Source: Epithemia pelagica
Taxonomy: Eukaryota > Bacillariophyta > Bacillariophyceae > Surirellales > Surirellaceae
Assembly: GCA_946965045.2 (NCBI GenBank)
Contig: OX337242.1
Coordinates: 2,232,001 to 2,296,000 of the forward strand
Reading direction: 5' to 3'
Length of the DNA: 64,000 bases
In this document: positions 8,896-18,480 of the stretch, in pieces
How positions within the stretch are numbered: the first letter of the stretch is position 1
How the letters are laid out: every line of letters starts with the position of its first letter
Notes under the pieces: generated by a model
Told to the model about the DNA's origin: nothing
The model's input: only the letters and a program-made list of their open reading frames with translations
The model's database searches: none
Program-made: the position numbers and the translations under genes

Positions 8896-10688
8896 ATGAC
8901 CATTGCCCTCGTGGCATGGTGGACCGTCCTTGTGGTATCTTTGCAACACGTTTGGCGAAAACTCCAACAAGGCGACAATGATCTGGTAGGGTTCTTATTG
9001 CCAGTACACGCTCACTACTACGATGCCACCCAGAATCACCGCCCCGTGTTGACTGGGGACGATTCACCCTTGGATCCCGAACTCCAGGCCCTTGGTTCGG
9101 ACGACGGTGACTGGACGAACAAGACAGTCTTTTTGTGGATTCATTGCAGGACACGTATTCGTCGATGTCTTTATCTTCCTCCACCACTGCTGCTGCGTGG
9201 ATGGAGGTTCACCATGCATGGGAATCGCAACAAGCCCACTTGGAATCGTGTTGGTACAATCGTCATGGCCTGGTACATGTCCTTCACACAAAGTTGTTGC
9301 AGCATCATGTTCGGTTGCGCGACTCGACACTGGCTCGATGGTATCAATTTCAAACCTTTACGGTACCGTCGATCCTGGGACAAACCAATGCAGAATTTTT
9401 GTGGATTATTTGGACAGACCCTCGTTTGACACCCTCCACCGAACAAGCCTTGCACGAATGGCTCCGACACTTGCAAGAGGAACAACAAGACAACGAGTCA
9501 TCCATTGTTCACAAAATTGTCATGATTGCCTACAAGAAACAGTGTCACGACATTCGTTCACCGTGGTTTCAAGATACCTTTGATCCTTCGTACATGATTG
9601 CTGGTAGTTACAAATTGCTCATGAACTATCATCATGCAGTAGTCGCTCAGTCCAGTTCCACAAACCATTCTGGTTCTTCTTCGTCCTCCCGTTCGATTGC
9701 CACCGCCGTCTTGGAAACCGTTCTCGATGCGGACCATGCTCTGGCCACGAATTATGTTCAACTTGTGCAAGAAGAAGCTGTTCAAGCATTTTCCTTATCT
9801 CCGGACTCGAGCCATGCCCAGCATCCAGCTCCAAAGATTCGCTTTTGGTGTCCTTCTCAGTTGGTAGACTGGGAGTATTTTGTACCATCTTGGCTCCCAA
9901 AGGAGGATCCACTTGTAGAAGAGCAGCAGCCACATGTCGTTCAAGAGGGCACGATGGACGGAGCTAAGCGTTCCAGAGGCTTGCGGAGTCAGGAAGAACC
10001 TACCGAACCACCACTAGAGGGCAAGGACAACAAAGATCCTTTGTTGAAGGAACGTGGCTATTTTCATTTTTCCGCGACACAATCTCGCGACAAGTGCTTG
10101 TCTTCCGCGGGTACTACGATTGGATATGCACCTCCTTCGACGACCTTGGAGCAACACTTCTCCCTTTTTGCCCAGGAGAGAGGAGCAACGGCATGGCATG
10201 AAACAATTCCCTTGTGCGATGACACGAACGAGGCCAACTGTTTAGGCTTCTTGACCCGAGCCAGGGATCCACAACAACAACTACATGGGCACGGCGGCGA
10301 CTCTTTGGAGGATGAGGTTGCTCAGGCTATGGTGTTGCGATCCACGACGATTACCGGTGCTCCAACGAAATCGATTTTCACCAAGTTTCCTCCTCCACCC
10401 TCAGTGACACAGGCAGTTCAACTGCAACATATAATGTGGAATCACTTGCACTTACAATTTGCGATTGTTCCCGAATCCGTTCGTTCCTTTCGATACCAAT
10501 TTCAGCGGCATTTGGATGCCATTTTGTTGGATATGCTCACCATTTGTTTGCCCAGCACCAATGCTTGCAAACCGCAAAGCAGACAAACGTTACAAGAACT
10601 ACTCGTGATGGTTGGCCTCAAACCTCTGCGGAACCCCTCCCTAGCTAGGACAAGGAAATCGGACAAACAAGCATTTATACAAGATTAG
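8896..10688 (+). CDS. Putative rhamnosyltransferase-like glycosyltransferase, type II membrane protein, with a frame break
   Basis: The ATG at 8896 gives a short cytosolic start and a signal anchor (IALVAWWTVLVVSL), the usual topology of Golgi glycosyltransferases. At about 9128-9134, in a run of five T, the frame must change by one base to join the long frame that ends at 10688. No GT-AG pair restores the phase, so this looks like a missing base. After the break, VHVLHTKLLQH, TVPSILGQTNAEFLWIIWTD and LDADHALATNYVQ follow the order of the putative rhamnosyltransferase family (PF11316): the N-terminal strand, the SxxxQT-F-WLI block and the acidic LDADD-like metal-binding motif. The remainder is poorly conserved and low in complexity. 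If the frame break is real, the downstream part could still start at an internal ATG (about 9165) without the anchor. Confidence 0.55.
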
Positions 10689-11541
10689 TCCTGGAGGCAC
10701 ATGACCTTACTCTTAGCATCTCTAATAAGAATGTGGTCAGGAAATGGTGTGTTTCAAAGGGCCTCTCAGCCTTGCTGATAGCTGGCGTTCCACATTGCCT
10801 TGCGCTCTCTAGCTAGGTAGAATCCTTCGAAGGAACGTTATGATTCGTTTCACTTTGGTCGAATCACTTCATCGCAGTCGTCTAGAGATTGGAGCATTTT
10901 CAGGAGACAAAGAGATGCAAAATGGAAATCGAAGCGACTTGCGTCTACTAAGTTAATCCAGACATGCAACTAGATGTCGTTTGAGTCCACGACACTTGTT
11001 ATTTTGTCGTGGCCCTAGTCGTCTCAGTGTCCACCCTGGTCGACTATAGTAGCCGGTTTTGTCCATTCCGACCAAACAAGAAGCCCCAGAACCCAGAACC
11101 AACGGTGGGGACTGGTTGGTTCTTCTTGACCTGTTTTTCATCTAGTTTGAAATACGATGGACCATTGTTTGGATCTTGGGGTGGAGATGGCGGTTAGGAG
11201 CAGGGTCCCGAATCGATGCTCCCGAACGTTCCTCACTCGTGTCAACGCATTTGATTTCGGCACGTTGGACTGCACCCAGAATCCCAAGAGAGCAAAAGGA
11301 ATTTTCTTTGAAACAAAGAATGTTGCGGGGGTAATGCGACCCGCCTGGGTTTGTTCGCGTAAAAATCTGAAAACCTTCCTCCCTTCGCGATTCGCGAACT
11401 GATCTCTTTCCCCCGACTGTGACCAGAACGAGCGACGACAGTGTCACGCTGTAAGGAACTCGGCGAAACGAATGGGAGGAGACAATCGATCGGATTCATT
11501 TATTGTCGTCGATAGTGAACGACGACATCCCCATCCCATGA
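10689..11541. other. Intergenic
   Basis: No supported gene on either strand. Open frames here (10953-11499) lack coding composition. It holds the 3' region of the glycosyltransferase gene and the promoter of the 11542 gene. Confidence 0.35.
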
Positions 11542-12876
11542 ATGACCATGTCGAAAACCACCAGTGGAGTCCGTTTCAAGGGAATCGACTGGGATAAGGA
11601 AGCCTTGAAATGGGAACGTCGAGTAGAGAAAACTCGAGGTGAAGAACAACAGAAACGAAAGGTAAATCCAAGTTGTTATGACTCGACGATATCTTTCATA
11701 TTTGCATTTCTCATGTTCGATACTGACTCTATTGAATCTCCTCAGGCTGAGCAAAAGGTTTTAAAACAAAAGCTCAACAATCGAGCACGAGAGCTTTCAT
11801 TTTTGTGTGGTTTCTTTTCATCGATGGATCGTCCCACGCTAACCGAAACTGTGGTGAAAGGCAACGGCATGTTCTTTTTATCAGTCGTACTGCCTGTATC
11901 ACCGAATGATTCAATTGATGCGACTATTGACGTATTTGAATCGTTCCTTGTTTCCTTTCGACAAGGACTGATAAAGTTCCTCGAGAGGCAGCAATCTTCT
12001 TCGAGTGACCAAGGTACCATTCCTCGATCGCGGAGAAGAGGACGTGGAAGCTTGTTGAAAAGACTCATGCGGGAATTCTATGATTCAATGGAGATACCTC
12101 TCAATGGCATTGATCTCCAGCAAAAGCTAAATCTTTGGTTCTACTGGAAGTGTCATCTGGAACGTTTATCGTTGTACACTCCGCTAGATCGATTCCTTCA
12201 ATACCTGTTCTCCACCTCACTACGAACTCTGAAACAGGCGCATGTTCCCCACGAATTCTTACGCCAGTTTTATGGCAATGACGACGGCTACCTTGAACAA
12301 CGATTTCTGGAACGAAATCTGAGAGCCTCCATGTTGAATGAGGACGATCAGAAGGGCTTCATGGAATGGGAAGAAACCCTGGTTAGTAAAGGGAAATATG
12401 ACAGGTGCGAAGGCAGCCCGTTCAACGAAGCACAAGTGGAGAAACCGCCTTTGAAAAGCAGCCCCGATGAAACACAAATCAACGCGACGTCTGAACCGAA
12501 TTCTTCCGGCGTTGCTCGGCAAGAGCGCGAGAATGAGGAAACATTCGATTGCACGACAGCAACAACACGGGAAGAACTCAATGGCGAACAGGCACGTGAT
12601 AATACAGTGGATCGAGATGAGAAACACCGGAGCGCTCACTCCCCATCTGATTCGCGACGCCATATCGAAAGCGACGAAGTAGAGAAGTGTACAATATCCT
12701 CCACAAGTTCGATGGACAAAAGACAAACTTCGGGAACAACGTCTGCAGCATGCGGGAGCAAGTACAACGATTCTTTCACAGACACTCCAATGTCATTCCC
12801 TTCCACTGTTGTAGTGGCTGCATGGAACGGTGCGCTTCTTGGAGAGCAGGACAGACACGGAGGCATTGTTGTGTGA
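11542..12876 (+). CDS. Unknown protein with one short intron
   Basis: The open frame runs 444 codons, but an 84-nt segment (11662-11745) has a GTAAAT donor and a CTCCTCAG acceptor after a pyrimidine-rich stretch, and it encodes an un-protein-like run rich in F, C and S. Removing it keeps the frame and joins KRK to AEQKVLKQKL, a continuous charged helix, giving 416 aa. The middle (about residues 40-250) is well packed and helical, with KLNLWFYWKCHLERLSLYTP and SLRTLKQAHVPHEFLRQFYG. The C-terminal third is polar and disordered. The start could be 11542 or the second ATG at 11548. I do not recognise the family. Because the intron is a multiple of three without stops, retained and spliced isoforms are both possible. 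Confidence 0.65.
   Translation: MTMSKTTSGVRFKGIDWDKEALKWERRVEKTRGEEQQKRKVNPSCYDSTISFIFAFLMFDTDSIESPQAEQKVLKQKLNNRARELSFLCGFFSSMDRPTLTETVVKGNGMFFLSVVLPVSPNDSIDATIDVFESFLVSFRQGLIKFLERQQSSSSDQGTIPRSRRRGRGSLLKRLMREFYDSMEIPLNGIDLQQKLNLWFYWKCHLERLSLYTPLDRFLQYLFSTSLRTLKQAHVPHEFLRQFYGNDDGYLEQRFLERNLRASMLNEDDQKGFMEWEETLVSKGKYDRCEGSPFNEAQVEKPPLKSSPDETQINATSEPNSSGVARQERENEETFDCTTATTREELNGEQARDNTVDRDEKHRSAHSPSDSRRHIESDEVEKCTISSTSSMDKRQTSGTTSAACGSKYNDSFTDTPMSFPSTVVVAAWNGALLGEQDRHGGIVV
11662..11745 (+). other. Predicted 84-nt intron
   Basis: GTAAAT donor, CTCAG acceptor, pyrimidine-rich 3' end, length divisible by three and no stop. It lies in the unknown gene at 11542. Confidence 0.6.
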
Positions 12877-13026
12877 TGCTTCACAGACCGGTCTGATCCA
12901 CCATAACGAATATTACCAGAGACACATCGATACATTGCCATATTTGTCTCGTATGCTTTATAAATAATCATGTATAAAGCTGGAGATCAGTTATTGTTGA
13001 AAACTTTCACACACCAAATGTATGGT

Positions 13027-13843
13027 TTATGCAGACAGAAGCTTGATTACTGCAGCAGCGCATTCTTCTGACGATGCCGGGTTCTGCCCAGTAACTAGTT
13101 TGCCATCTACACACACCTTGCTTGCCCAGTTGTCTGCCTTCTCGAACTTGGCTCCTTGCTCCTTCAGCCTAGTTTCAAGCAGAAAAGGTACGAGAGACTC
13201 CAATTTGACAGCCTCTTCCTCGGAGTCTGTAAAGCCAGCTACCGCTTTTCCTGATACCAAAGGAGTTGTACCATCAGCTTGCATGCACTGAACCAAACCA
13301 TTCACACCATGGCAGTCGGCCGCTACTACCTTTTCTGCCACATTGTGCATAGTCTCAATTGCTTTCTTCAAAGCGTCATTGTCCAAGAAATCGACGCAGG
13401 TTCCATGGCCGCCCGTCAAATAAATTGCATCGATACCCGTCGAAAAGTCAATCGTTTCGAGCTTGACCGAATGGCATAGAGCACCTACGGCTTCGGCATC
13501 GTGCATGAATTTCTTACAATCGTCCGTGAAAAATGCTCCGGACAAGCTTCCTTGATCAATGGGAATGGGTCCACCGGCTGGCGAGGCAATCACAACTTCA
13601 TCTGTTTAAGATAATAGAAGAATATCACCAAGCCATAGTAAAAGTGAAACAAGAGAATAGCAAACAAAACGTGTTGAGTCATGCAATCAGATCATTGTTC
13701 GATACGAAGCATACAAAAGACTCCGACGTACATCCTTTCGCTTTGAACATGTAGTACGGAGTCGCCGCTTCTTCAATCCATAGACCCGTCGGATGGCCAC
13801 CGAGCTCAGGCGCTGATGTACACACAAGGACAACTTTCACCAT
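13027..13843 (-). CDS. DJ-1/PfpI superfamily protein, Hsp31/glyoxalase III type (2 exons)
   Basis: Exon 1 is 13843-13732 and exon 2 is 13601-13027. The intron 13731-13602 (130 nt) has a GTACGT donor and an AAACAG acceptor. Splicing creates KAKGYEVVIASPAGG, the exact family motif, which confirms the join and gives 228 aa. Residues 18-30 (PTGLWIEEAATPY) carry the conserved Glu. GGHGTCVDF (101-109) precedes the nucleophile elbow AADCHGVNGL with Cys134-His135. The family includes methylglyoxal-detoxifying glyoxalase III and stress chaperones. Which activity applies is not decidable from sequence. No targeting peptide is seen, so it is probably cytosolic. It is followed head-to-tail by another small-molecule hydrolase gene (14245-15143). 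Confidence 0.9.
13602..13731 (-). other. 130-nt intron in the DJ-1-like gene
   Basis: GTACGT donor and AAACAG acceptor. The join restores the conserved GYEVVIASPAGG motif across the exon boundary. Confidence 0.9.
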
Positions 13844-13997
13844 TGTTTCTCAATGCTTGATTAATGGATTGGACTCGATCCTTTTATGACAATGATATTG
13901 TCGTCAACACTGCTCGAGCTTTGATCAAGATTCCTTTGCATTCGAGAAAGATCCAAACCATAGACGGATCATCGAACACAATCGATCATCGGAACCT

Positions 13998-14005
13998 GAC
14001 GTCAC
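13998..14005. promoter_or_regulatory. Palindromic CRE-like site (TGACGTCA) upstream of the DJ-1-like gene
   Basis: TGACGTCA lies about 155 bp upstream of the ATG at 13843. TGACGT-type elements bind bZIP factors and are known to mediate CO2/cAMP response in Phaeodactylum carbonic anhydrase promoters. Function here is inferred from sequence and position only. Confidence 0.35.
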
Positions 14006-14244
14006 ATTATGTCACACCTCTACACTTCTCCCCATAGTTCAATGACTACCTTTGTTACCTCTTCCTATCATCCAACTTACCCCTACTCCTAGCCAGTAGC
14101 CAGCCCAAACGAACCGCTCTAGTGCTTCAAATCGAGTACTTGAGTACCTGCTAGGAGTCAGATTGATGAAACGATGGATCAAATGTTAATATTTAATATG
14201 TTGGACCGGCGCTACTTTCGGAAAGAACATGACACTGGCTTTCC

Positions 14245-15143
14245 TTAGACTCCCTTGTTGGCAGGTTTGTGGGGGTGCTTGGCGGACTGGGGTGCATTGT
14301 GGACCATGGAGTAGGCATACTCGACTCCGACGCCATAGGCTCCGGCGTGCACCTTGAGAATGTCCATGAGACCATTGTAATGTTCACGGTTCGCCCAGTC
14401 ACGTTGCCATTCCAAGAGAGCGGGGATGGTAGTAAGACGAGTGGCACCGGCTTGGACCATGCGACTCAAGGCAGCGTCGTGAGCAGCCTGACTGGTCGCT
14501 CCACAGCAATCTTCAACGACATAGATGTTGTAGCCCTCACCGAGCATTTCAATGGTCGGCCAAGTCACACACACTTCAGTCCACAAACCAGTCATGATAA
14601 TGTTCTTCTTGCCCGTGGCCTTGATGGCGGCGCGAAAGCCTTCGTCATCCCACGAGTTCATGCTGGTACGTTCAATGATCGGGGGGTCATCAAACACGTC
14701 CAAGAGCTGAGGCCAAATGTAGCCCGAAAAGCTTTCCGTCTCAACGGCGGTCAAGACCGTGGGGACATTGAACAACTTGGCCACTTTGGCAAGCAAGACC
14801 GTCTGTCGAATACATATGCAAGCAAAGTATTTGTTAGTTGCAGTGGCACGAACATAGTCCATGGACATGGGACAAGCGTTTTTCGTTCATGGCACAACAT
14901 TCGAAGAACGTACGTTGTTGATAAGAGTGGCTTTGTCAATGTTGTCAACACCAAAGGTCATCTGAGCTGTATGGATAAGAAGAGAAAGGCATTCAACAGC
15001 ATGGCGTTAGACAGGGATTCACCATTGGGACCATTAATTGGAGCTTCGTGTTATTCATTTTAGAGGCACTTACGCTGGTGGTCAATAAAGACAACAACCG
15101 AGTCTTCGGGAGTGAAAAGCTTTTGGTAGTTGTTCGCAGGCAT
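14245..15143 (-). CDS. Isochorismatase-like cysteine hydrolase, YcaC type (3 exons)
   Basis: Exons 15143-15074, 14966-14914 and 14802-14245 give 226 aa. Both introns have GTAAGT/GTACGT donors and CAG acceptors. Splicing yields VVVFIDHQPQMTFGV and then LINNTVLLAKVAKLF, both diagnostic of the YcaC-like branch. Asp21 (FIDHQ) is the expected catalytic acid, and Cys119 in MTGLWTEVCV is the nucleophile. NSWDDEGF fits the conserved NAWDN block between them. Family members hydrolyse small amides or vinyl ethers, and the substrate of this branch is generally unknown. No signal peptide. The next minus-strand gene downstream is the DJ-1-like gene. The two are separated by about 400 bp and are not obviously co-transcribed. 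Confidence 0.9.
14803..14913 (-). other. Intron 2 of the isochorismatase-like gene
   Basis: GTACGT donor and TTCGACAG acceptor, 111 nt. It joins LINN to TVLLAKVAK. Confidence 0.85.
14967..15073 (-). other. Intron 1 of the isochorismatase-like gene
   Basis: GTAAGT donor and CATACAG acceptor, 107 nt. It joins FIDHQ to PQMTFGV. Confidence 0.9.
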
Positions 15144-15858
15144 GGTTTCGATGCGTTTACTTGTTTTGTTTTGACGTTGCTTCGAGTTTTTCGATTTGAT
15201 CAATTTATGAGTCCAAGAGCTTGCGCTTTCAGGAGGATCCTCCTGTTCCCCCAACCATCGACCTTGCGCTCAACCTGGTATAGGATCCATCCTCCGGAAC
15301 ATCATTGATTTTCGATCGATTTTCCCAGTCCAACTTTGTCGTGCGTGGCTGTCCAGAAGATATTCTAATGGATGGTTCATGGATCTTCTCAGGCTCATGG
15401 TTTCTCTCTTGGAGATAAAACGCAAAGATCTTTCTGGCCTCGGTTTTTCACGGAACCTTCCGGAACATCCGAGCTCCGCGGTAGACTACGAAGAAGCGGA
15501 TGGGTCGCTGAAACGCTTCTGGGGAGAGAACCCCTGTTCCTCGGAAAGACAACTCAAAAGTCCTCTCCATTTAAGGGAATTGGACGAGGACCTCCGAATT
15601 GACGATGACGCATTGATCATAACTGATGACGTCTGATACTTAAACGGCTATAGTACTTTTTTGTCGCAGTGTAAACTGAAAACAGCCCGAATTCTCCAGA
15701 TCAATGACAAGAACAACTTTCACCACCAAACCAAGAAACGAAAACATGAATGGAACCACTCTACTTTGTCATCATCTTGGCCTCCGGCCGCCGGCATCTC
15801 GTAACTTTCATTCACTTGGAAAGATTCAATCAACTTCCACTACAGACGAGAAAACACG
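15144..15858. other. Intergenic, divergent promoter region
   Basis: Separates the isochorismatase-like (minus) and ABM membrane protein (plus) genes. A TGACGT half-site occurs at about 15627. Two overlapping open frames (15372-15636) have no recognisable protein character. Confidence 0.35.
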
Positions 15859-17223
15859 ATGGCGGAGGAAGAGTCGAATGGCCTCTCAGCGACAGAGAGA
15901 ACGTCCTTCTCAATAACTGACCGGACGACATTTCAAGACGAGGGCGATGTGAGCACCCGTGGCAATGTACCCATCACTAAGGACATTGAAACCGGTGTAA
16001 GCGATGCCCCATCAAGTGATCTGGCACCACAAGCTGCTACAGGTGGTACTTCTCGCCGCCAGTCCTATGTGGACTATACCCCTCCTCCCCCTCCACCCGT
16101 TAAGCCACCGGCCAAGTACAAGCTTTGGTTCATGGTTCTTACGTGTGTCTTCTTTGCAGACTGGTTTTCCTATGAAGCAGGATTTATTCCATGGCTCCAA
16201 GAGAATCTTGGTCTCAGCTTTAATGGGGCATTGTTTGTCCTCTTGGCCACCATTGTGGCCACCCTGGTCTTTGCCGCTTTGGATCTATTGACGTTCTGCG
16301 TGCGCTTCAAGTACAAGGGTGAATGGTATGGAATTGGTTGGTGGCTCAAGCAGCCACGCATTCAATGGGTCCATGAGTATGAAAACTTCTTTTGTGAGCT
16401 GCTTGCTGGTCTGGTTCTGATTTTTGAAGACGGCATCGCCATGTTCAATGCACCGAAACCAGTCAAGCCCGAACAACCCTCTCCCAAGTTCTTTCATTGC
16501 AGTGAACAGGATGCTGACCACGACGTTGTGCTCAAGATTGAGAATCGGATCAAGCCTGGAAAAGATCAAGAGTATCTTGATTGGAAAGAAAAATTGGTCA
16601 AGCAAGGTTGTCATTCTCGACCAGGCTTGATTGATGTAAAAATTGATATGAAACCGGACGTGGAGAAGGGAAATGTCTACATCGTCTACCTCACCTTTTC
16701 ATCCATTGACTTACTCAACTCCTACATGACCTCTCCAGTTCGAGCCAGACTGGTGCGGAATCTTCAACCACTCTTGGTCACACCAACTAGTATACAACTT
16801 CAAAAGGCCCGAGTATTGCCAGATGCCTTTACCGATTTGTGTGCGCCTCAAGGTCATTCAGTGCCCAAAAAGGCACCAAAGAAGTGGAAGGTATGGTGGC
16901 TAACCACGGTTGGACTTTTCTTTGTGGTCTTGGTGACCAATGCCACATTGACCGATCATTACTTTGAAGAATGGGGACTCAATGATGCGCACATTCGTGC
17001 GAGGAGTGCGGTCCGAGTCATCTTCAACACATGGCTCAACACATATGTCATGACTCCCTTTTTGATCATGATATTTGGAAACTGGATGAAACGTGAAGAG
17101 CAAGAGGATAACGTCCGCGAGCCGTGGCGCACGCTGAATGATGGCTTTCGTTCCGTCTATGGCAAATTTGCTGTATTTTTCCTTTTCTATGGTGGTATGG
17201 CTCTGGCATGGATTATCGATTGA
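15859..17223 (+). CDS. Polytopic membrane protein with an internal ABM (antibiotic biosynthesis monooxygenase-like) domain
   Basis: 454 aa. The N-terminus (1-85) is polar and Ser/Thr-rich and ends in a proline run. Two hydrophobic helices follow (about 91-114, KLWFMVLTCVFFADW; and about 118-145, ALFVLLATIVATLVF), and perhaps a third (ENFFCELLAGLVLIF). A soluble stretch of about 205-310 (VVLKIENRIKPGKDQEYLDW, later SPVRARLV) matches the ferredoxin-like ABM fold, including the xPGxxxxYxxW start. Three more hydrophobic segments close the protein (WWLTTVGLFFVVLV, TYVMTPFLIMIF, FAVFFLFYGGMALAW). ABM domains act as small heme or quinol oxygenases or as structural dimers. No catalytic function can be assigned. 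The arrangement fits membrane-anchored ABM proteins seen in bacteria. Confidence 0.75.
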   Translation: MAEEESNGLSATERTSFSITDRTTFQDEGDVSTRGNVPITKDIETGVSDAPSSDLAPQAATGGTSRRQSYVDYTPPPPPPVKPPAKYKLWFMVLTCVFFADWFSYEAGFIPWLQENLGLSFNGALFVLLATIVATLVFAALDLLTFCVRFKYKGEWYGIGWWLKQPRIQWVHEYENFFCELLAGLVLIFEDGIAMFNAPKPVKPEQPSPKFFHCSEQDADHDVVLKIENRIKPGKDQEYLDWKEKLVKQGCHSRPGLIDVKIDMKPDVEKGNVYIVYLTFSSIDLLNSYMTSPVRARLVRNLQPLLVTPTSIQLQKARVLPDAFTDLCAPQGHSVPKKAPKKWKVWWLTTVGLFFVVLVTNATLTDHYFEEWGLNDAHIRARSAVRVIFNTWLNTYVMTPFLIMIFGNWMKREEQEDNVREPWRTLNDGFRSVYGKFAVFFLFYGGMALAWIID

Positions 17224-17547
17224 GCTGTGCATGTTTCTATTTGTCGTATGGTTGCAACGGAAAAGCAAAAGGTGTAGTTTAAACTAGTGAATAATTGCCT
17301 ATCCCGTTGTCGCAAGTTTGTCAAGCCTAAAGGCCTCATTGGGAAGATTCACTTCATAGAAGAGTGTGACAAGAATGTACGACATTGATCGTGCTCTTCA
17401 GGCTGGCTCTGGCTACAAGAGCTTCTATATCCTACAAAATCTTGCTCTTCAAACCTCTACATCCAACAAGCTGTAGGGAAGAGAGTAAAGATTTCCAAGA
17501 GTATTTTTATAACGGTCTACTATGTGCAAGAATTGGCCCATGTCGCC
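17224..17547. other. Convergent 3' intergenic region
   Basis: Separates the 3' ends of the ABM protein and proton-channel genes. Nothing recognised. Confidence 0.4.
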
Positions 17548-18480
17548 TTACTTGGACGTGGTGATGTGACTAAGTTGTCGGAGGGGCGAGTGTTCGGTAG
17601 CCTTTCGCTTGGCCTCCTCGGGTATGGAAATGCCATTTTCCACCAATCTCTTTTCCAACAGTTCCGTGTACTCCATGAGCCGTTCATATTTTTCAAACGA
17701 CAAATCCGTCACGACTTCTACAATACCATGACAAATCCGAACAAACCGCCAAATACGTCCCAACACGAGCAACCCCACAAGAGATGCGACATTGTCTTCC
17801 CCCAAAAAGTGAAACGTAAGTTCCAACGCCAGACTGATGGCGACAATAAACAAATCAAAGACATAAAAGGCTTGTCGGAAAAAGACAGATGGTCGCAAAG
17901 CCCAAACAGTCACTAGGTTTTCGAGCAGCAGAATGGACAAAATGGCGATCGTAATACCAAACAGCCATTCTTCCGCTGTATGAACCTTGTGCCATTTATG
18001 TTCATCGCAACCGGCTTCGTATTCCTCATTTGCTACACCTTCTTCACAGAAATCATGATCATCACTCCCTCCAGCCAACCATCGAAGAGAGTGCGAATCT
18101 TGCGCTGGACAGCATGAGATGGCGTCACGTTCAATAATGTGACAGCTCGGATACAATGTTAGGAGAGCCAATTCAATGAACAATATGGTGACATCCAAAA
18201 TCAAGAGGGCGGCCAGAGCTATTTGAACATAGGAGTTGTGCAAAAACGCCAAAGTTTTGCACTCCAACGAATCGCAACCCTGCTTTTCCTCCACACAACG
18301 TTCTGCTTGTCTCATGGTGGGAATGGCATAACACATGCTCCCCTGACTTTTTAATGGTCCCTTGAAGGCCGCCAAGGCGTCCGATTCCTTGTACACGGGG
18401 GTGTCTTCAACCACCTCTTCATTGAGTGGTATTTGGACCATGCTGCTGGAGGCTGTGGTCAATTCTTCGGGAGACGCCAT
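17548..18480 (-). CDS. Voltage-gated proton channel (Hv1/VSOP type)
   Basis: 310 aa, a single voltage-sensor domain without a pore module, which is the Hv1 architecture. S1 (about 85-110) contains LLILDVTILFIELALL with Asp96 at the position of the proton-selectivity Asp of Hv1. S2 is about 172-196, S3 about 203-225. S4 is LVLGRIWRFVRICHGIVEV with Arg242, Arg245 and Arg248, matching the RxWRxxRxxxG signature. The C-terminus (about 262-285, FEKYERLMEYTELLEKRLVE) is a heptad coiled coil that would dimerise the channel. The S1-S2 loop is unusually long (about 110-170), acidic and Cys-rich (Cys113, 123, 124, 145, 158). It sits in a membrane and exports H+ on depolarisation. Close relatives are known from diatoms and dinoflagellates. 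Confidence 0.9.
   Translation of the reverse strand: MASPEELTTASSSMVQIPLNEEVVEDTPVYKESDALAAFKGPLKSQGSMCYAIPTMRQAERCVEEKQGCDSLECKTLAFLHNSYVQIALAALLILDVTILFIELALLTLYPSCHIIERDAISCCPAQDSHSLRWLAGGSDDHDFCEEGVANEEYEAGCDEHKWHKVHTAEEWLFGITIAILSILLLENLVTVWALRPSVFFRQAFYVFDLFIVAISLALELTFHFLGEDNVASLVGLLVLGRIWRFVRICHGIVEVVTDLSFEKYERLMEYTELLEKRLVENGISIPEEAKRKATEHSPLRQLSHITTSK

Noticed and set aside
9107-9149. 43-nt intron (GTGACT...TTGCAG) in the glycosyltransferase gene
   Set aside because: Splice-like ends but the resulting phase does not enter the downstream frame, so an indel is more likely.
14269-15063. 264-codon plus-strand open frame
   Set aside because: Antisense of the spliced isochorismatase gene. 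The minus-strand exons and catalytic residues explain the region.
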